From Syngnathus acus (taxonomy: Eukaryota > Chordata > Actinopteri > Syngnathiformes > Syngnathidae): 64,000 nt of DNA. Each line of letters opens with the position of its first letter. The first letter of the stretch is position 1. The notes under the pieces are model-generated. The model saw nothing but the letters and a program-made list of their open reading frames with translations. It had not been told where the DNA came from and did no database searches. Shown here one piece after another: positions 28,086-40,225 of this stretch. A program made the translations under genes and the position numbers. The stretch is from positions 5,669,001-5,733,000 of the forward strand of contig NC_051096.1 in assembly GCF_901709675.1 (NCBI RefSeq), given 5' to 3'.

Positions 28086-30065
28086 TCATGAGTAGAAATT
28101 CTCCGCCAGTTTCCTCATTCTTTTATTGGTTAGTCTGACATCGGCTCGTGACACGGCGGTGTCCACTTCATCTTCAATGGCGGCGCTCCGGTCGCCGATG
28201 TGAGGAAACTCGTTTTCCGCCGCATCGCCGGCTGAGAACATGACTGCCTTCTCTGGAGGGCTCGTGACATCTCCTTTCAGCGTCTTTTTTGTGACGTTTG
28301 GATGAAAGCGCTTGTAATAGAGTATTTTGACGATTAGTCCAAAGATGTAAAGTATGACCACACTGGTGGCAATGATGCAAGCATACATGAGGGAGATTTC
28401 AAAATGGGGTTGTGTGTATATTCTCCAGCACCACAAGCCGCACATGAGGGAAGTATCGAGCAGGATGAAGCTATGATACAACGTCGTCTTGAATCTAGTC
28501 TTCTCATCCAACACGTTGAACCAGTTGAAATACAAAATGAGGCCCACGGTGGCTTGGTAGAGAAACTCCCCACAGGGGCTGTCCATTAACTTTGGTTTGG
28601 AGCGCCACACGCAGAAGAAGAGGATTATCCAGGCGCAAATGAAGTGGGTGAAGATGAAGCAGGGCAGGACGGACGCAAAGAAGGCAATGGCGGCCAGCCG
28701 GGAGAAGATGAGAAGTAGGTTCCAGATAAAGTAGATGAGAAACGAGGCAATGCGTTGCACTTCTTTTTCGGGCAGGAAGGAACGGAGGGCGCGGTGGTAC
28801 ATGGAGACGCTGCAGGCGATGGCTGAAGCCGAGATCGAGGCCTTCAACACTGAGGACGACATTAGACATGCTACAATTTGGCGGTTCGCTAGTCACGAAT
28901 TTCTGAAAGGCCCGGAGTTTCTCACAATATGGCAGGTTGCAAAATGGAGACAGACAGTCCTCAAATGGGAATTATAATAAAGAAATGAACAATATACTGT
29001 GGTCAAGATATTATTCACCATTACAAAATTACTGTATGCTTTCTATTTAATGATTTTCTTGCTTCATTAAAATACAAATTACAAAAATGCCATGAAACAA
29101 TTCAAGTTTCTCTTAAAAAAAAAACATTTGAAGAGAAACTTAAATTGTTTCATGCCATTTTCATTCATATTAATGGTTAATTTTGGATAGAAAGTGCATT
29201 TTTGTGCTCAGGACAAAGCTATATCTAACAACATTCCTTTAGGCGCATTTTGGTGTCAAGAAACTATGCACGAGTGAGACGAGGAGTTTTATTTGCTCAA
29301 ACTTTAGCTTTGTCTAACAGAACAGGTCTCTCGTGACTATAACATTATAAGTGGTACCTGTCCAAGGATCCACATGTCCCCTCTGCAGCATGATGGTAAG
29401 ACTGAGGACCACTTGAGGTGCACTCTCTGAAAAAGCCTCAAAGAGTCGCAGCATGCTGAGGTCGTGAGTCAGGTACACCGCAGAGTCCGAGTCTTGGTTC
29501 TTTGTAATGCACCTGCACGGTGTGAGCTCCACAAGACCAGCATGTCTGGAAAAAGGAAAATGTGGAGACTCAAAAATCCACTTTTTTTTAAAAAAGTTAA
29601 TTTATGTTGTTTAAAAATAAATGTCTTTCATATTAGTTTGTTGTTCATTTACACCCTGATTCAAAACTCGAACTTCAGAACAGAGCCAGACGTGAAGAGG
29701 GGAAGAAAAAAAATTGCAGTGTAGAGACTTCAAATCAAGCGGCCTAAGTCACAAACAAAACTTACGAACCTGAAGTAGACTCCAAGCTGCAAAAAGTGCA
29801 CGACTTTCAATTGCCTCGGACTGAGACACCTCTCAATCGTTGACATCCTCTCAAAGTCATCATAAGTATACCAAAGCCAGCTGTAGGCTTGTCCAAGCAC
29901 CGACGAGCCCAGAAGGACGAAGATCAACACCCCGAGATAGACGTATTCTTCTTCCTGGTACAGAGACACCACAGCCCAGATGTCCAGCCCAATGTCCACC
30001 AAATGTAAAGCCAGGCTCACGTAATTGAGGACACAATGAAACTTCGAGAACTTGAAGAAACTCAT
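28086..30065 (-). CDS. xkr8: XK-related protein 8-like phospholipid scramblase, copy 1
   Basis: Three coding exons, 415 aa: 30065-29770, 29545-29358, 28849-28086. XKR8 is a multi-pass plasma-membrane scramblase that exposes phosphatidylserine on apoptotic cells after caspase-3 cleaves its C-terminal tail; it works with basigin or neuroplastin. Visible family features are the N-terminal LVDIGLDIWAVVSLY segment, DLSMLRLFEAFSESAPQVVL in exon 2, and YHRALRSFLP, IYFIWNLLLIFSR and LYFNWFNVLDEKTR in exon 3, with repeated hydrophobic segments. The tail contains a canonical caspase-3 site DEVD (28161-28172). The same three-exon architecture and orientation are seen in the copy 1 kb upstream, indicating tandem duplication. 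Location beside eya3 matches human EYA3-XKR8 linkage. Confidence 0.87.
29084..29161. repeat. Near-perfect 31-bp inverted repeat (hairpin) in an xkr8 intron
   Basis: Arms 29084-29114 and 29131-29161 are complementary at 29 of 31 positions with a 16-base A-rich loop. It lies in the intron between xkr8 copy 1 exons 2 and 3. It may be a palindromic MITE remnant or a pre-miRNA-like hairpin; sequence alone does not decide. Confidence 0.9.
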
Positions 30066-30952
30066 GATTCCACTTGGACTGCTACATGCCGACTTACCGA
30101 TCCGAAGTCACGTCACTTAACAGAAAAAGTCCGTTGGACACGCCCCCTAAATAAAAACCCTGCCCTCAAGGACTATTAAAGGAATATGATAAGAAAACAA
30201 ATCTGACATTCTTTAGCTTTCATTCACAAAATTCACTATAATGGTGTTAACTTATTGGTCCATCTATTGTTTGCAAGTATTGATTGATTGATCAATGGCT
30301 TACCAAGAGCTCTTCCAGTAAACATGACTCAGAAGAAGCTTCACACGTAATGGTTGCAGATAATAAAACACAGGCAAGAAACTTGCGGCTGGAAAACACT
30401 GATATGAATACACGCAATGATAATAATCATTAGTAAAAAATAATCATAATAAACAGCTTGCAAGATGAATAAAAGTTTTTTTTTGTGCAAAATTCCTCGA
30501 AAATTTTAATCCACATTTTAACTGTCACTATTGTCTGAGTTCTTATAAATACTTACAAGGTATAGCAATTCTATTATCAGGCATGAACAAGTGGCAAAAA
30601 ATCCATTAGAAAAATGATCTTATAAAATGTCCTTCCTGTAATTCACTTCAGTACATATATGACATGATAAAGATGTTGTCCACTGTAAACAGTTTGACCT
30701 CAAAGTATGTATGGGTTCCGTTAGGCCACAGGAATGAATTATTGATACAAATCTGCCATATTGCCAACTTCATATGGCTATAATAACAAAGATATGATTG
30801 GACATTTCATTACACCTGCACAACTGACAGAACTGTATCCATCTGTCTTCCACAAAAAACAACAGTGGTCCGTTTTAATTGACACTGTATGAGAGGTATT
30901 CATTAAAAATCTTTCATTTGCACTTTGCAGTCAGGTAAACAAGTCAATCTTT
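30066..30952. other. Spacer between the two xkr8 copies
   Basis: About 0.9 kb of AT-rich sequence containing the promoter of copy 1 and the 3' UTR of copy 2. No coding sequence or repeat family is recognised. Confidence 0.6.
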
Positions 30953-32578
30953 CTACTGACTGGAGTAAAAGAGCGCCGCATTGTGTGCCATTCTTTTGTT
31001 GAGCAGCTGGGAGGACTCTGCAGCCTCCTGGATGGGAAACTCTCGGAAGGACACTTGTGAATCAGGCAAGTCGTCGGGCAGTCCGGGTTCCCTAAGTGGG
31101 GGCCTCCACAATTTAGGGTGGAAGCAGCAGTAGTAGATGCATTTAAAGAGCAGTCCTAGCAGGTAGGTAAGAGGTAGAGTGATGAGAAGGGCCATCGCGT
31201 ACGGTTGGGAGGTCACGGGGTCTCGGTAGCACCACCAAGTGGCGAGCAGGATTCCGCCGTCGGTGGTGATGAAGGTATGGTAGATGATACTTCGGCTTCG
31301 AGTCCGACCCTCGGCTACGTTAAACCAGCTGAAGTACCAAATGAGCCCCACAGTGGCCCGGTAGAGCCATTCCCCACCGACGCTGTCCATAAAGTCGGTC
31401 CTCTGTCGCCAAGCCCAGATGACAAAGCTCGACCAAACGATGAGGAAGTGGGCGGCAATGTAGGCGGGCAGGACAGAAGCGAAGAGGGCGAGAGCAGCGA
31501 CACGAGGGGAGATGAGCAGCAGGTTCCACAGGAAGTAGACCAAGGAGGAGCCCCAGCCCTGCTTGGCCTTGTCTGGCAGGAAGGAGCGCAGGCAGCGGTG
31601 GTAGTCCACCACCATCCAGGCTATGGACGTGGTTGACGCCACAATGCTGACGACTGCAAACACACACATGGTCAGTCACAACACACTTGTGATTAAGGGT
31701 CCATCAGTTCTAACGTGAAAGGGAAGAACTCACACTGGACGGTCCTGGCTTTGTTGGTGCGCAGCACCACATAGATCATGAGCGTGAGCTGCGGAGCGCT
31801 CTCGCAGAACGTCTCGATGAGCCGCAGCATGCTGAGGTCGTGGGTCAGGTAGACGGCGTACTCGGAGCCTTCCTCTTTACGCCACCATACCCGGAAGCCT
31901 TGCCTGATCGCCGAGATGTGCCTACAGTACGTGATGGGAATGCGTGATAAAATATTTGTTCATTCACGCAGCAGACCTCAACAAAGCAAAATAGGTATGG
32001 AATGTGACAGGATGCTGGGCAGACATTATCTGTCGCCGCCACACCTGAATTTGACATTTATGGTCACGGCACTTGTCAAATGTAATCATATGCTTGCATG
32101 CTGTGACGCATAGCTAGACAATGTTTGTGTGTTGGTAAGAAAATGTTGGAATCACAACAATGCGATGCTGCGTGTTGTAAATCGAATGCATGACTGCTTG
32201 AAATGAATGTTTCACCAAATGATCGGATTAAAATAATAGATATTACGTGTACCTGCATAGGAAACCCAGCTGCAGCACATGCAACAGACAGGTGAGCTTG
32301 ACTCTGTCCACAAACAGAACCGCTTCGGCTCCGATTTCACTTCGGAAGCCGGGCAGTTGGCGGTCATATTTCAACCAGAACCAGCTAAACATTTGGACCA
32401 AGGAGGACGACACGATCATGAGGGCGACCAGTGCCCCGAACCACAAAAAGTCACCATGGCAGTAAAACTCGATGGCCACCCACAAGTCGGAGCCCCAGTC
32501 CACCAAAAAAGTACACACGCCGATGATAGAAAAAACGAAATCAATCCAGGAATATTTTGAAAAAGTCTCGCGCTCCAT
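30953..32578 (-). CDS. xkr8: XK-related protein 8-like phospholipid scramblase, copy 2
   Basis: Three coding exons, 404 aa from the ATG at 32578: 32578-32253, 31921-31734, 31653-30953. An in-frame upstream ATG at 32617 would add 13 residues; I chose 32578 because MERETFSKYS then begins close to the family's usual start. Scramblase features are FLVDWGSDLWVAIEFY, DLSMLRLIETFCESAPQLTLM, DYHRCLRSFLPDK, YFLWNLLLISPRVAALALFASVLP and IWYFSWFNVAEGRTR, the last nearly identical to mammalian XKR8. This copy is closer to mammalian XKR8 than copy 1. Its tail has no DEVD but carries DLPD followed by S (31061-31072), which fits the DxxD caspase-3 pattern and sits where human XKR8 has DQVD. Confidence 0.9.
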
Positions 32579-33218
32579 AATAACTTTTAGCCGGCTAGTT
32601 GCGCTGTTAGCTAACATTCGGCTGGCGACGCGTCCCGTTATTTGTCTCCAAATGAGACCTCACTTTACTTTCAATGGCCCACCACATTTCATCAAGTCTT
32701 ACAAGCGGACATCAAAGTGTGATTATTCCGCCACCCTGCCAAACACAACATTATTATCACGCAAAAGTTCTACAACTTCTACTCAAGAGATTATTTTGAA
32801 AAACAATCCCCTCGGCGTTAAAGGTAGCCCCGCCCAAAACTGGCATAACGGGCTCAACATCCGGCAATGAAAGGGTGTTTTTGTGACTTTTAACCATTTC
32901 AATAGTACAGGTTTGTTTAAATAGTTAAAGTAAAATAAATTATGAGTAATAGTTTAACATGTACCTAAGTTTGAAGAAAAAAAAAAAATCCAAGTGTTGG
33001 AACAGTACTACATCTTCCCACAAGACGGCGATACTAAAACGCAAAGTCCTTTTGACAACCACTAAAAAGCCCCGAAGAAGAGAATAGACCACGCCTCGTC
33101 GTCGCGGCGCCATTGTAGCAGAACTGCTGATAAATCTGCTTCCCTCTTCCCGCATTCTTCTTACCTTTCGGCTTTTCTCGTTCTAACTGTCGAATTGTGA
33201 TCTTCACAATTCGGCAGA
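32579..33218. other. Divergent promoter region between xkr8 copy 2 and srsf4
   Basis: About 0.6 kb between two divergent start codons. It contains the 5' UTRs of both genes. No other feature is recognised. Confidence 0.6.
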
Positions 33219-36093
33219 ATGTCAAGGGTGTATATCGGACGGCTGAGCTATCGAGCCAGGGAAAAAGACGTCGAGAGGTTCTTTAAGAGCTATGGGAAGA
33301 TACTGGAAGTCGATTTGAAAAACGGGTAACGTTTCGGCCTTTTCCCTCGGTGACTGTTGGAATGCTAATGTTGAGCTAACCTGGCGGTATGGGCCTGTGC
33401 AGGCCCTACCGATCGGATTGTCTTTGTTATATTTTATTCAAGTAACCACCGCTGTGCACTTAATTATGCACGATTTTTTTATTACACACCATACTTCCTC
33501 TGCCGGTAGTTTAATCGTGGTTAGCGTGCTACGGCAGCAAGCTAATGCTAGACGTGGCAATGTCACAATGTGAGCGTGCACTTGTAACCGTGTAATACCT
33601 TTTTTTGTCTGTTCTTTGCACTCTTCTAGTCATCCAGGATCTATGTGTTTGATTAATTTTGTGTCTTATCGTCGCCGATCGTTCTCTCCAGGTATGGGTT
33701 CGTTGAATTTGATGACCCGCGCGACGCCGACGATGCCGTGTACGACCTGAACGGGAAGGAGCTGTGCGGGGAACGTGTGATTGTGGAGCACACCAAAGGA
33801 CCTCGTCGTGATGGTGGCTACAGTGGAGGAGGAGGAGGAGGGGGAGGCGGGGGAGGAAGGAGTAAGTTCACCAACGAAACGATGTCTTTTCACAATTTAT
33901 ATTTATTAATTTACTCGTGATTTACTGCTAAACCGTTCCTCTTGGTGGCTTGTGTGCATGGAAATGTTGGGCTTCATAAATGTTGGCTTAAAGCGTTTGG
34001 ATTGGGATGTAAACATTGAAGTTTCAGCAGATTCTGCAAACAGACATCGTCCCCATCATGGTCAGCTTTGTTTTCTTGATTACTCGTTTCCAACGGCCCT
34101 CTTTGCATGAAATTGAAAGACATCAATTGCAGACGAGCGAGATTCCCTGTTAAATTTGGGTGCACCCAAGCCACCAATGAGTAGTCAAATGAATCAATGT
34201 AGCAATTTACAAAACATATTTGCAAAAGGAAAACCTTCATTTTGATAATTCCGAATTCAATGTGTTGTGAATGTTTTATATTTTTTGAACATTCTATTAA
34301 AGTTGATTGTCAATTTTAAAGGTAAAGCTTTAACAAAGAACCTCAATGTTTCAATTGAAAGAGTCCTTTGCTGACTGCCCGCCCTATTGCTGGCCATGGT
34401 GTCCCCCTTTCCAAGAGTGTGGTTTGACCATTCTGGGCCCCTGGGCAGACCAAAAAAGGGAGCCATTGTGAATGAAGACCGCTATTGCCATTAGGCCCAG
34501 CCCAGGCCGGGTGGTGAGGATGCCATGGGGGTTAGGAACAGATGTGGGTTCAGCCTAAAAAAAGAACATTTACTCTAACACTCAGTTGTTTTTTAGGCTA
34601 GCTTAGAACCTTTTGTTTACCGGAACTGTCCTTTTTCAGTTCTTTGTAATTTTAAATGATTTAGAATATTCTGTATCTTACATTTAATGACTTGCTTTCT
34701 TTTAAGTATAGACAGAATTAGCTAAACTTGACCATTTTCGTACATGTACATAGATTTTATTTCTTTTTTTTTTTTTACTTAAGTTATTTTATGAACTTAA
34801 AATTTCCCAGTCTATTTTATTTCTGTCAGAGTGGCTTTAAGTATTTGTAGAATAGTGTGGAGTTCAAAATAATAAGCGCATCTCTATTGCTATGCGGTCC
34901 TCATTTTGTTGCTCTATCCTTGTTACCTTGCAAGGTGGTTACGGAGGACGTTGGGGGAGAGACCGCTATGGTCCACCTATTAGGACGGACTATCGACTCA
35001 TTGTTGAGAATCTGTCCAGCCGATGCAGCTGGCAGGACTTAAAGGTACGTTTTATTATTTGAAAGTCGTACTGTACACATATATTGTCACTGGGATTAAA
35101 AATGTCTATTTTTATCCCGAAGGATTACATGAGGCAAGCAGGGGAGGTGACTTACGCCGATACGCACAAGGGTCGAAAGAACGAAGGGGTGATCGAGTTC
35201 AGGCTCTACGCTGACATGAAGCGGGCTCTGGAGAAGTTGGATGGCACCGAGGTCAACGGCAGAAAGATCCGTCTCATTGAAGACCGCCCCGGAGCTAAGC
35301 GCCGCCGTTCCTATTCACGCAGCAGAAGCCGTTCCAGGTACGAAGCACAACACGGGAAAATGATGGTGTTATTTGGTATTTTAGTGTTTGTTTCACAAAA
35401 TGGTTCACTGTACTAACCTGCTGCTAATTCAGGTCCCGCTCCAGGAGCCGCAGGTCCCGCAAGAGCCGAAGCCGCAGCGAAAGCAGCAGTCGCAGCCGCT
35501 CCCGCTCCAGGTGAGACGTCACACTGTGCCGTAGTTTCGTTCGGTGTACTGCTTAAAGGAGGAATAGGATTTAAATGAATACAGACACGCTTTGTCGATT
35601 TCTTATTTAGTGTCTAATGACCTTTTTTTTCTGCAGGCCTGCTTCCCGCTCCCGCAGTCACTCCACCAGCAAGAAGACTAAAGGAAAGAGCAAGAAGGAA
35701 GACGAGCGCAGCAACGGGGACCGAAAGGACAAAGAGCAGAGTAGGAGCCGCAGCCCCAGAAGCAAGAAGAGCAAGAAAGAGGCAAAGAAGAGCAACGACG
35801 ACGAGTCCAGATCCCGATCTAGGTCTCGCTCCCGTTCAGTCTCCAGGAAGTCTGCATCAAAGGGTCGTGACCCTCCCAAGAGCGAAGACGAGGCAGGCGA
35901 ACAGGAGCGGCGTTCTCGCTCCTGCTCCCCCGCTGATTCGAAATCCAGAGCCAGGTCCAAGTCCAAATCTAAATCCAAGTCCCGCTCGCCTAGCCCCGTC
36001 AAAGAGCGCTCCCGCTCCGCTTCCCGTTCGGTCTCTCGTTCCAAATCCCGCTCCAAATCCCGTTCCCAGTCCCGCTCTCGTTCCCGCTCGTAG
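33219..36093 (+). CDS. srsf4: Serine/arginine-rich splicing factor 4
   Basis: Six coding exons, 378 aa: 33219-33325, 33692-33861, 34935-35044, 35123-35337, 35433-35510, 35637-36093. This nuclear SR protein binds exonic enhancers and promotes spliceosome assembly. RRM1 opens with RVYIGRLSY and has YGFVEFDD and [10 protein letters not shown]; a glycine hinge (about ten consecutive Gly) follows; RRM2 carries the SWQDLKD signature and GVIEF; the C-terminus is a long RS domain. [20 protein letters not shown] and [11 protein letters not shown] favour SRSF4 over SRSF6 or SRSF5, as does linkage to eya3 and xkr8. The RS domain is shorter than human SRSF4 (494 aa protein). Intron 2 (1.07 kb) is the longest and may contain a poison exon. 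Confidence 0.92.
34416..34513 (+). other. Candidate NMD poison exon in srsf4 intron 2
   Basis: A pyrimidine-rich tract ending CCAAG (34415) and a GTGAGG donor after 34513 bound 98 bp. Joined to exon 2 (phase 1), the reading frame meets TGA after about 18 codons. SR protein genes commonly carry conserved poison exons in intron 2 for autoregulation, so this is a candidate. Its exact boundaries are uncertain. Confidence 0.35.
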
Positions 36094-36434
36094 TTTTTTT
36101 GCACTGTCTGTCACCCCCTCCTCGTGTGTCCCCTCCCACTTTTGCATTACGCTCAACATGGGTTACGTCACGTTTTTGATAGGTAGTTGTTCAACCAAGA
36201 TACTTGCTCTTGATGTCTTATGCACATCTCCCATTTCATTTGCTTTAACATTTTTCTCCTTTCCCGTAGACCCAAAAGTGGAGGCTTTTTAAATTCCAGT
36301 CTGAGACTCAAGTTTTTTTTAAGTTAATTTGGTGGTATATGTTTTTGTCCTAAATGTCGATGCTAAATATGTACTGCTGTGCTCGATTGGAATACACATT
36401 TCACCTTTTGTGAAAGCTCTTCAACATTATTTCA

Positions 36435-36440
36435 AATAAA
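36435..36440 (+). terminator. srsf4 polyadenylation signal
   Basis: AATAAA about 340 bases after the srsf4 stop codon, the first such signal downstream. The convergent msto1 stop codon is only about 150 bases further on. Confidence 0.7.
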
Positions 36441-36585
36441 AAAAGGCCTCTTGATTGTGTTTTCATTCATGATTTCTTAGTTTCCTTTACTGTTTATACT
36501 AGAAAATGCTGTTTGGTACCTTTTTAAAAGGGAGTGTAAGCATGATGTAAACAAAAAGTCCATCCATCCTCGTGTCCAATGCCCA

Positions 36586-39512
36586 TCAGTCGTCGTCCTC
36601 CTCCTCCTCAGAAGACGACCGCGTTGTTCCACTGCTATCGTCCCGATATTTTCGAGCCAATAAGCGCAACTCCTCTAGTGCCTCGCTGTAGTCGGCCATT
36701 TCGAGACCCTGGGAAAGAAAGCTGGGGGCCACGCGGCGGACGTCGAAAGCGCTGATGCTGCGATGCAACTCTGAGAGCCACGGGTCCAACGCTGGCCCCG
36801 ACTGGAGGGACGTGATGACCGGGACAGAGGAGACTTGAGCTATAAAGAGCAAATCATTTAGCACGCTAGAAAAGTTTCGGAGCAGAGGATGATGAAACTT
36901 AAGAAACTCACAACTAGTTGGAAGCAGGTCCTGCTGTAGACCTTGTTCGGTCAGGGCCTGACTGAATATCTGAGGGAAAGGTGGGGTCAATTTGCTAGGC
37001 CCGGATACCAACTGCAGAGCTCTGAAAGGGAGAACGTTTTTAAAACTTTGTAAAATTGATGTATGAATCCGTTGTGAGCCTTACAAAGGAGCCGTAGGAT
37101 AGAAAGATGTGATGTAAGATGCTAGAACATCTTCCCCGCTGTGGAGGCTGTGAAGAGGAGATGGCGGTTTCATCCCTGGAGCAACAGAACTGATCAAAAA
37201 AAGACAAAATAATATTACAGATTGTTTCCACATAGGAAGATTCACCTAAAGGCAACCAACTATATACCTGGTTAGTCTTTGGCCTTCCAAGCCTTTGAGT
37301 GTCACCCACTGGCCATAGCATCGACCGTCGCCTGCTTCGGCGCACGTTGACAGTGGTTTCCACGGCAACGAGTCACAAGCACTCAGTGCATCGGGGAGAG
37401 AGCTGCCGTGCATCATTGGGAACGGGACGGCGCCGTAAGCTGCCACCACCTACAATTAAATATCATACAGTATGTAAAGTTGGAAGTCATTAAAGCAAAT
37501 AATAAAATCACCTTTCTCCCCGACGTCGAGAGCGAGTCTGCCAACTGCCACATGGGGACGGAGTTGCTCCTCAGTCTGTACGGCACAGTGAGCGCATCCA
37601 AAGCGAGAGACAGGACAGAGCTGGAGTGGTACCAAAGTGACGGCTGCAACACAAACACGAGGTTATTCAGGAAATGCAATTTTTTTTTTATAAACTCAAG
37701 AGTACATACGTCATAGTTTAGGTAAGGGAAGCTTATAGGAGACGACGGGCGTAGACCCAGTCCTCCTCGCAGGGTCAGCGGACAGAAGAAGGAACTGTGA
37801 CTGGCCATGTGGACCATCCCCAACGCACAGTTCAACAGATGGTAGAGGTCCTTCATTGGAGTCTGCTTGAACACAAACAACCTGTCAGCATTGGCACGAA
37901 ACACTTTAAACAACGTTGAGTTAAACTCACTGAATTTGGGTGACTGATGGGAGCCGTTCCAAAAGTTAGGATGCCTCGAGCACCGTACGCATCCTGCAGC
38001 ATTTCTGTGACCTTTGAGCCTAGACCTGCAAAGCCATCTGTCATGTCACAGAGCACCTGGAAACCCTAAAGTGGAGATGTAGTCAGAGGAGGAACAACCC
38101 GAGTCACCAAACAGTGACTACTTGTGATGTGATGATGCTTTAGGAGCAACTTACCTGGAAGTAGTCACACTCCTCAACAAAAAAATGCAATTTGTCGTCC
38201 AGATCTTCCAGCACTGCTCCCTGCAGCAGTGCTTCCCCCTGGCCGAAAGCCTCCAGACGATCAGCCTCTCTGATCATTAAAAAAAAAAGGGAGGAGGGGG
38301 TGCATGTCACTTTAAAAATGTAGAAAAACATCCACATAGTTAGCAAAACACACACCAAAAAAATCTTAATCTCTAACTCACCCATCATGGTTGTACTGAT
38401 GGATAACAGAGATGGTCCGAGGGTGCAAGTGGATGCGTAGGAAGTCAGACCAGACCTTGACGCTACCCTCCAAGCTGTATTTCTTCTGGACTCGAGCAAG
38501 CTGACTATTGACAGTATCCACACTTAGAGAACCTGCGAGGCAGGTGAACAGATCAGGGAAAATGCACATTGGGTAAACGTTGATTCGATTTTACTTACAT
38601 GAAGATCGGGAGCTGGATGAAAAACCTGGAACTGTCAGTATGTCCCCACACTGAGTATGAAAGAGCATAGATTGGAATTATAACCAAAAGTAATGTTTAA
38701 TTGCCTAAATATTAATTTATTGGTTTACTCACATCCAATTTGTCCAGGTCTTCAAGAAAGGCATTTTTTGCAGGGGGGCTTTCTTTATGAACCATTAGGC
38801 TTCCATCCCTATTATACAGAGAATACTTATTATGAAAAATAAGTCGGTGCATGAAAAAACAAACCCTACCATACTGTTACGCTTTATTTACCAGGAAAGA
38901 GCAGATGTTTCTTTGCTAGTATCATACAGACTTCCCTCCTGCCGTAGAGTTTGTAGACTTCCTTTTGTGACAAATACATTCATTATGGGAACTATATGAT
39001 TTCTCATCAAGTCACAGTAAACGGTTTATGATGCATTACGTTACCTTTGAGGTCCATGGAAATGAGGCGCGGAGTGTAGGTGATGCTGCCACCAAGAGTT
39101 TGACCTTCACGAAACATGACATCACTCTGGAAGTCTCCAGGTGGCATCTCTGGGTCATATGACAGTGATGCATCCTACAAACACAGTATGGCTGCATCAC
39201 TTAGATTATTTTTACAGTTCTAAGAACGCTAAGACAATCAAATACAGTCCAAGGCTTGGCAATGAACATAATTTCCTCTCCACAGTTTTGCTTTTCCTTT
39301 GAAAAAAAAATCAATGCTCTAATAAAATAAAATTGCCTTCACTAACTTCAAGCTTTGTTTGGAAGCAACACAACACATGCAAAGCTAACATTGGAGCTAG
39401 CTGAGTTAGCTGGTTCTGTGTTTCTTACCTGTAAATTCCACCAATGAGTGCCCACGAAGTTGGAATAATGGCCCAGCTGAAGCGTGATGACCTCCCTACA
39501 TATGTTACTCAT
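36586..39512 (-). CDS. msto1: Misato homolog 1, mitochondrial distribution and morphology regulator
   Basis: Fourteen coding exons, 582 aa: 39512-39429, 39174-39045, 38961-38892, 38808-38733, 38650-38599, 38532-38382, 38269-38155, 38065-37931, 37862-37710, 37643-37512, 37449-37268, 37189-37085, 37021-36912, 36839-36586. Human MSTO1 is about 570 aa. The start [26 protein letters not shown] is the diagnostic misato N-terminus (tubulin/FtsZ-like fold), and [25 protein letters not shown] and [20 protein letters not shown] are also family-like. MSTO1 supports mitochondrial network morphology and fusion from the cytosolic side and has been linked to TCP-1-mediated tubulin biogenesis. The C-terminus is acidic (EEEEDDD). 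An in-frame upstream TTG is ignored; the ATG at 39512 fits the family start. Confidence 0.9.
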
Positions 39513-39715
39513 TGTTAAAGATTGTGACAACTATCTGAGAAAACGTTTCATTTTATAAATGAGAAACATGGTTGGAAATGACGACACAAAAAGGCGACAA
39601 CCTACTTAGCCCTAAGGATTTCTGATTGGCTGAGCAAGAATTCAAAGCAATATCATTGGATACTGAAATAGGGTAGTTTGGTTTCGCGGTGCCGTCGGAT
39701 CACATGTGGACGTCC

Positions 39716-39772
<57 letters not shown>

Positions 39773-40157
39773 TTGTGATATTCGTGATATTTAAAACACA
39801 AAACTCTCAAAACTAATAAGGAAGTAAAATCAGCATTATTATTATTCGTGGAAATTCATGGTCTCAGAATGACGATTTATTAAAATATAACTTTATTACT
39901 AAGTACACAATGTACAGTATTCCATTTAGTGTTATAATTATGAAAAGATAAATTGTGTAAAACTAAATTAATTTTCAATGTTTTGCTATTTACTAATTAC
40001 TACAGAAATCTGCATGCAATAAATATGATTCTGTGACTCACTTAATTTAATATTTTTTTCAGGCATTATTGTTCTTCTGTTACTATTACTATAAAAATCC
40101 TTAATCCACCATATGGTATTGAATAAAATTAAAATTCATTTTGTTTCAGTGAGTTTC
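39513..40157. other. Intergenic region between msto1 and apoE, with (AAT)n
   Basis: Contains the msto1 promoter and 5' UTR, an (AAT)n microsatellite and otherwise AT-rich sequence without coding features. Confidence 0.7.
39717..39772 (+). repeat. (AAT)n microsatellite
   Basis: About 18 uninterrupted AAT units immediately upstream of msto1. Confidence 0.95.
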
Positions 40158-40163
40158 TTTATT
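40158..40163 (-). terminator. apoE polyadenylation signal
   Basis: AATAAA on the minus strand 63 bases past the apoE stop codon. Confidence 0.65.
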
Positions 40164-40225
40164 TGTGAACCACATAATCATCATTTTACATCTGCAAAGT
40201 GGTAGATGATTTTTAGATTATTGGT

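Noticed and set aside
35658-36159. Long open frames opposite and alongside the srsf4 RS domain
   Set aside because: They are mirror frames of the Arg/Ser repeat and show only low-complexity composition.
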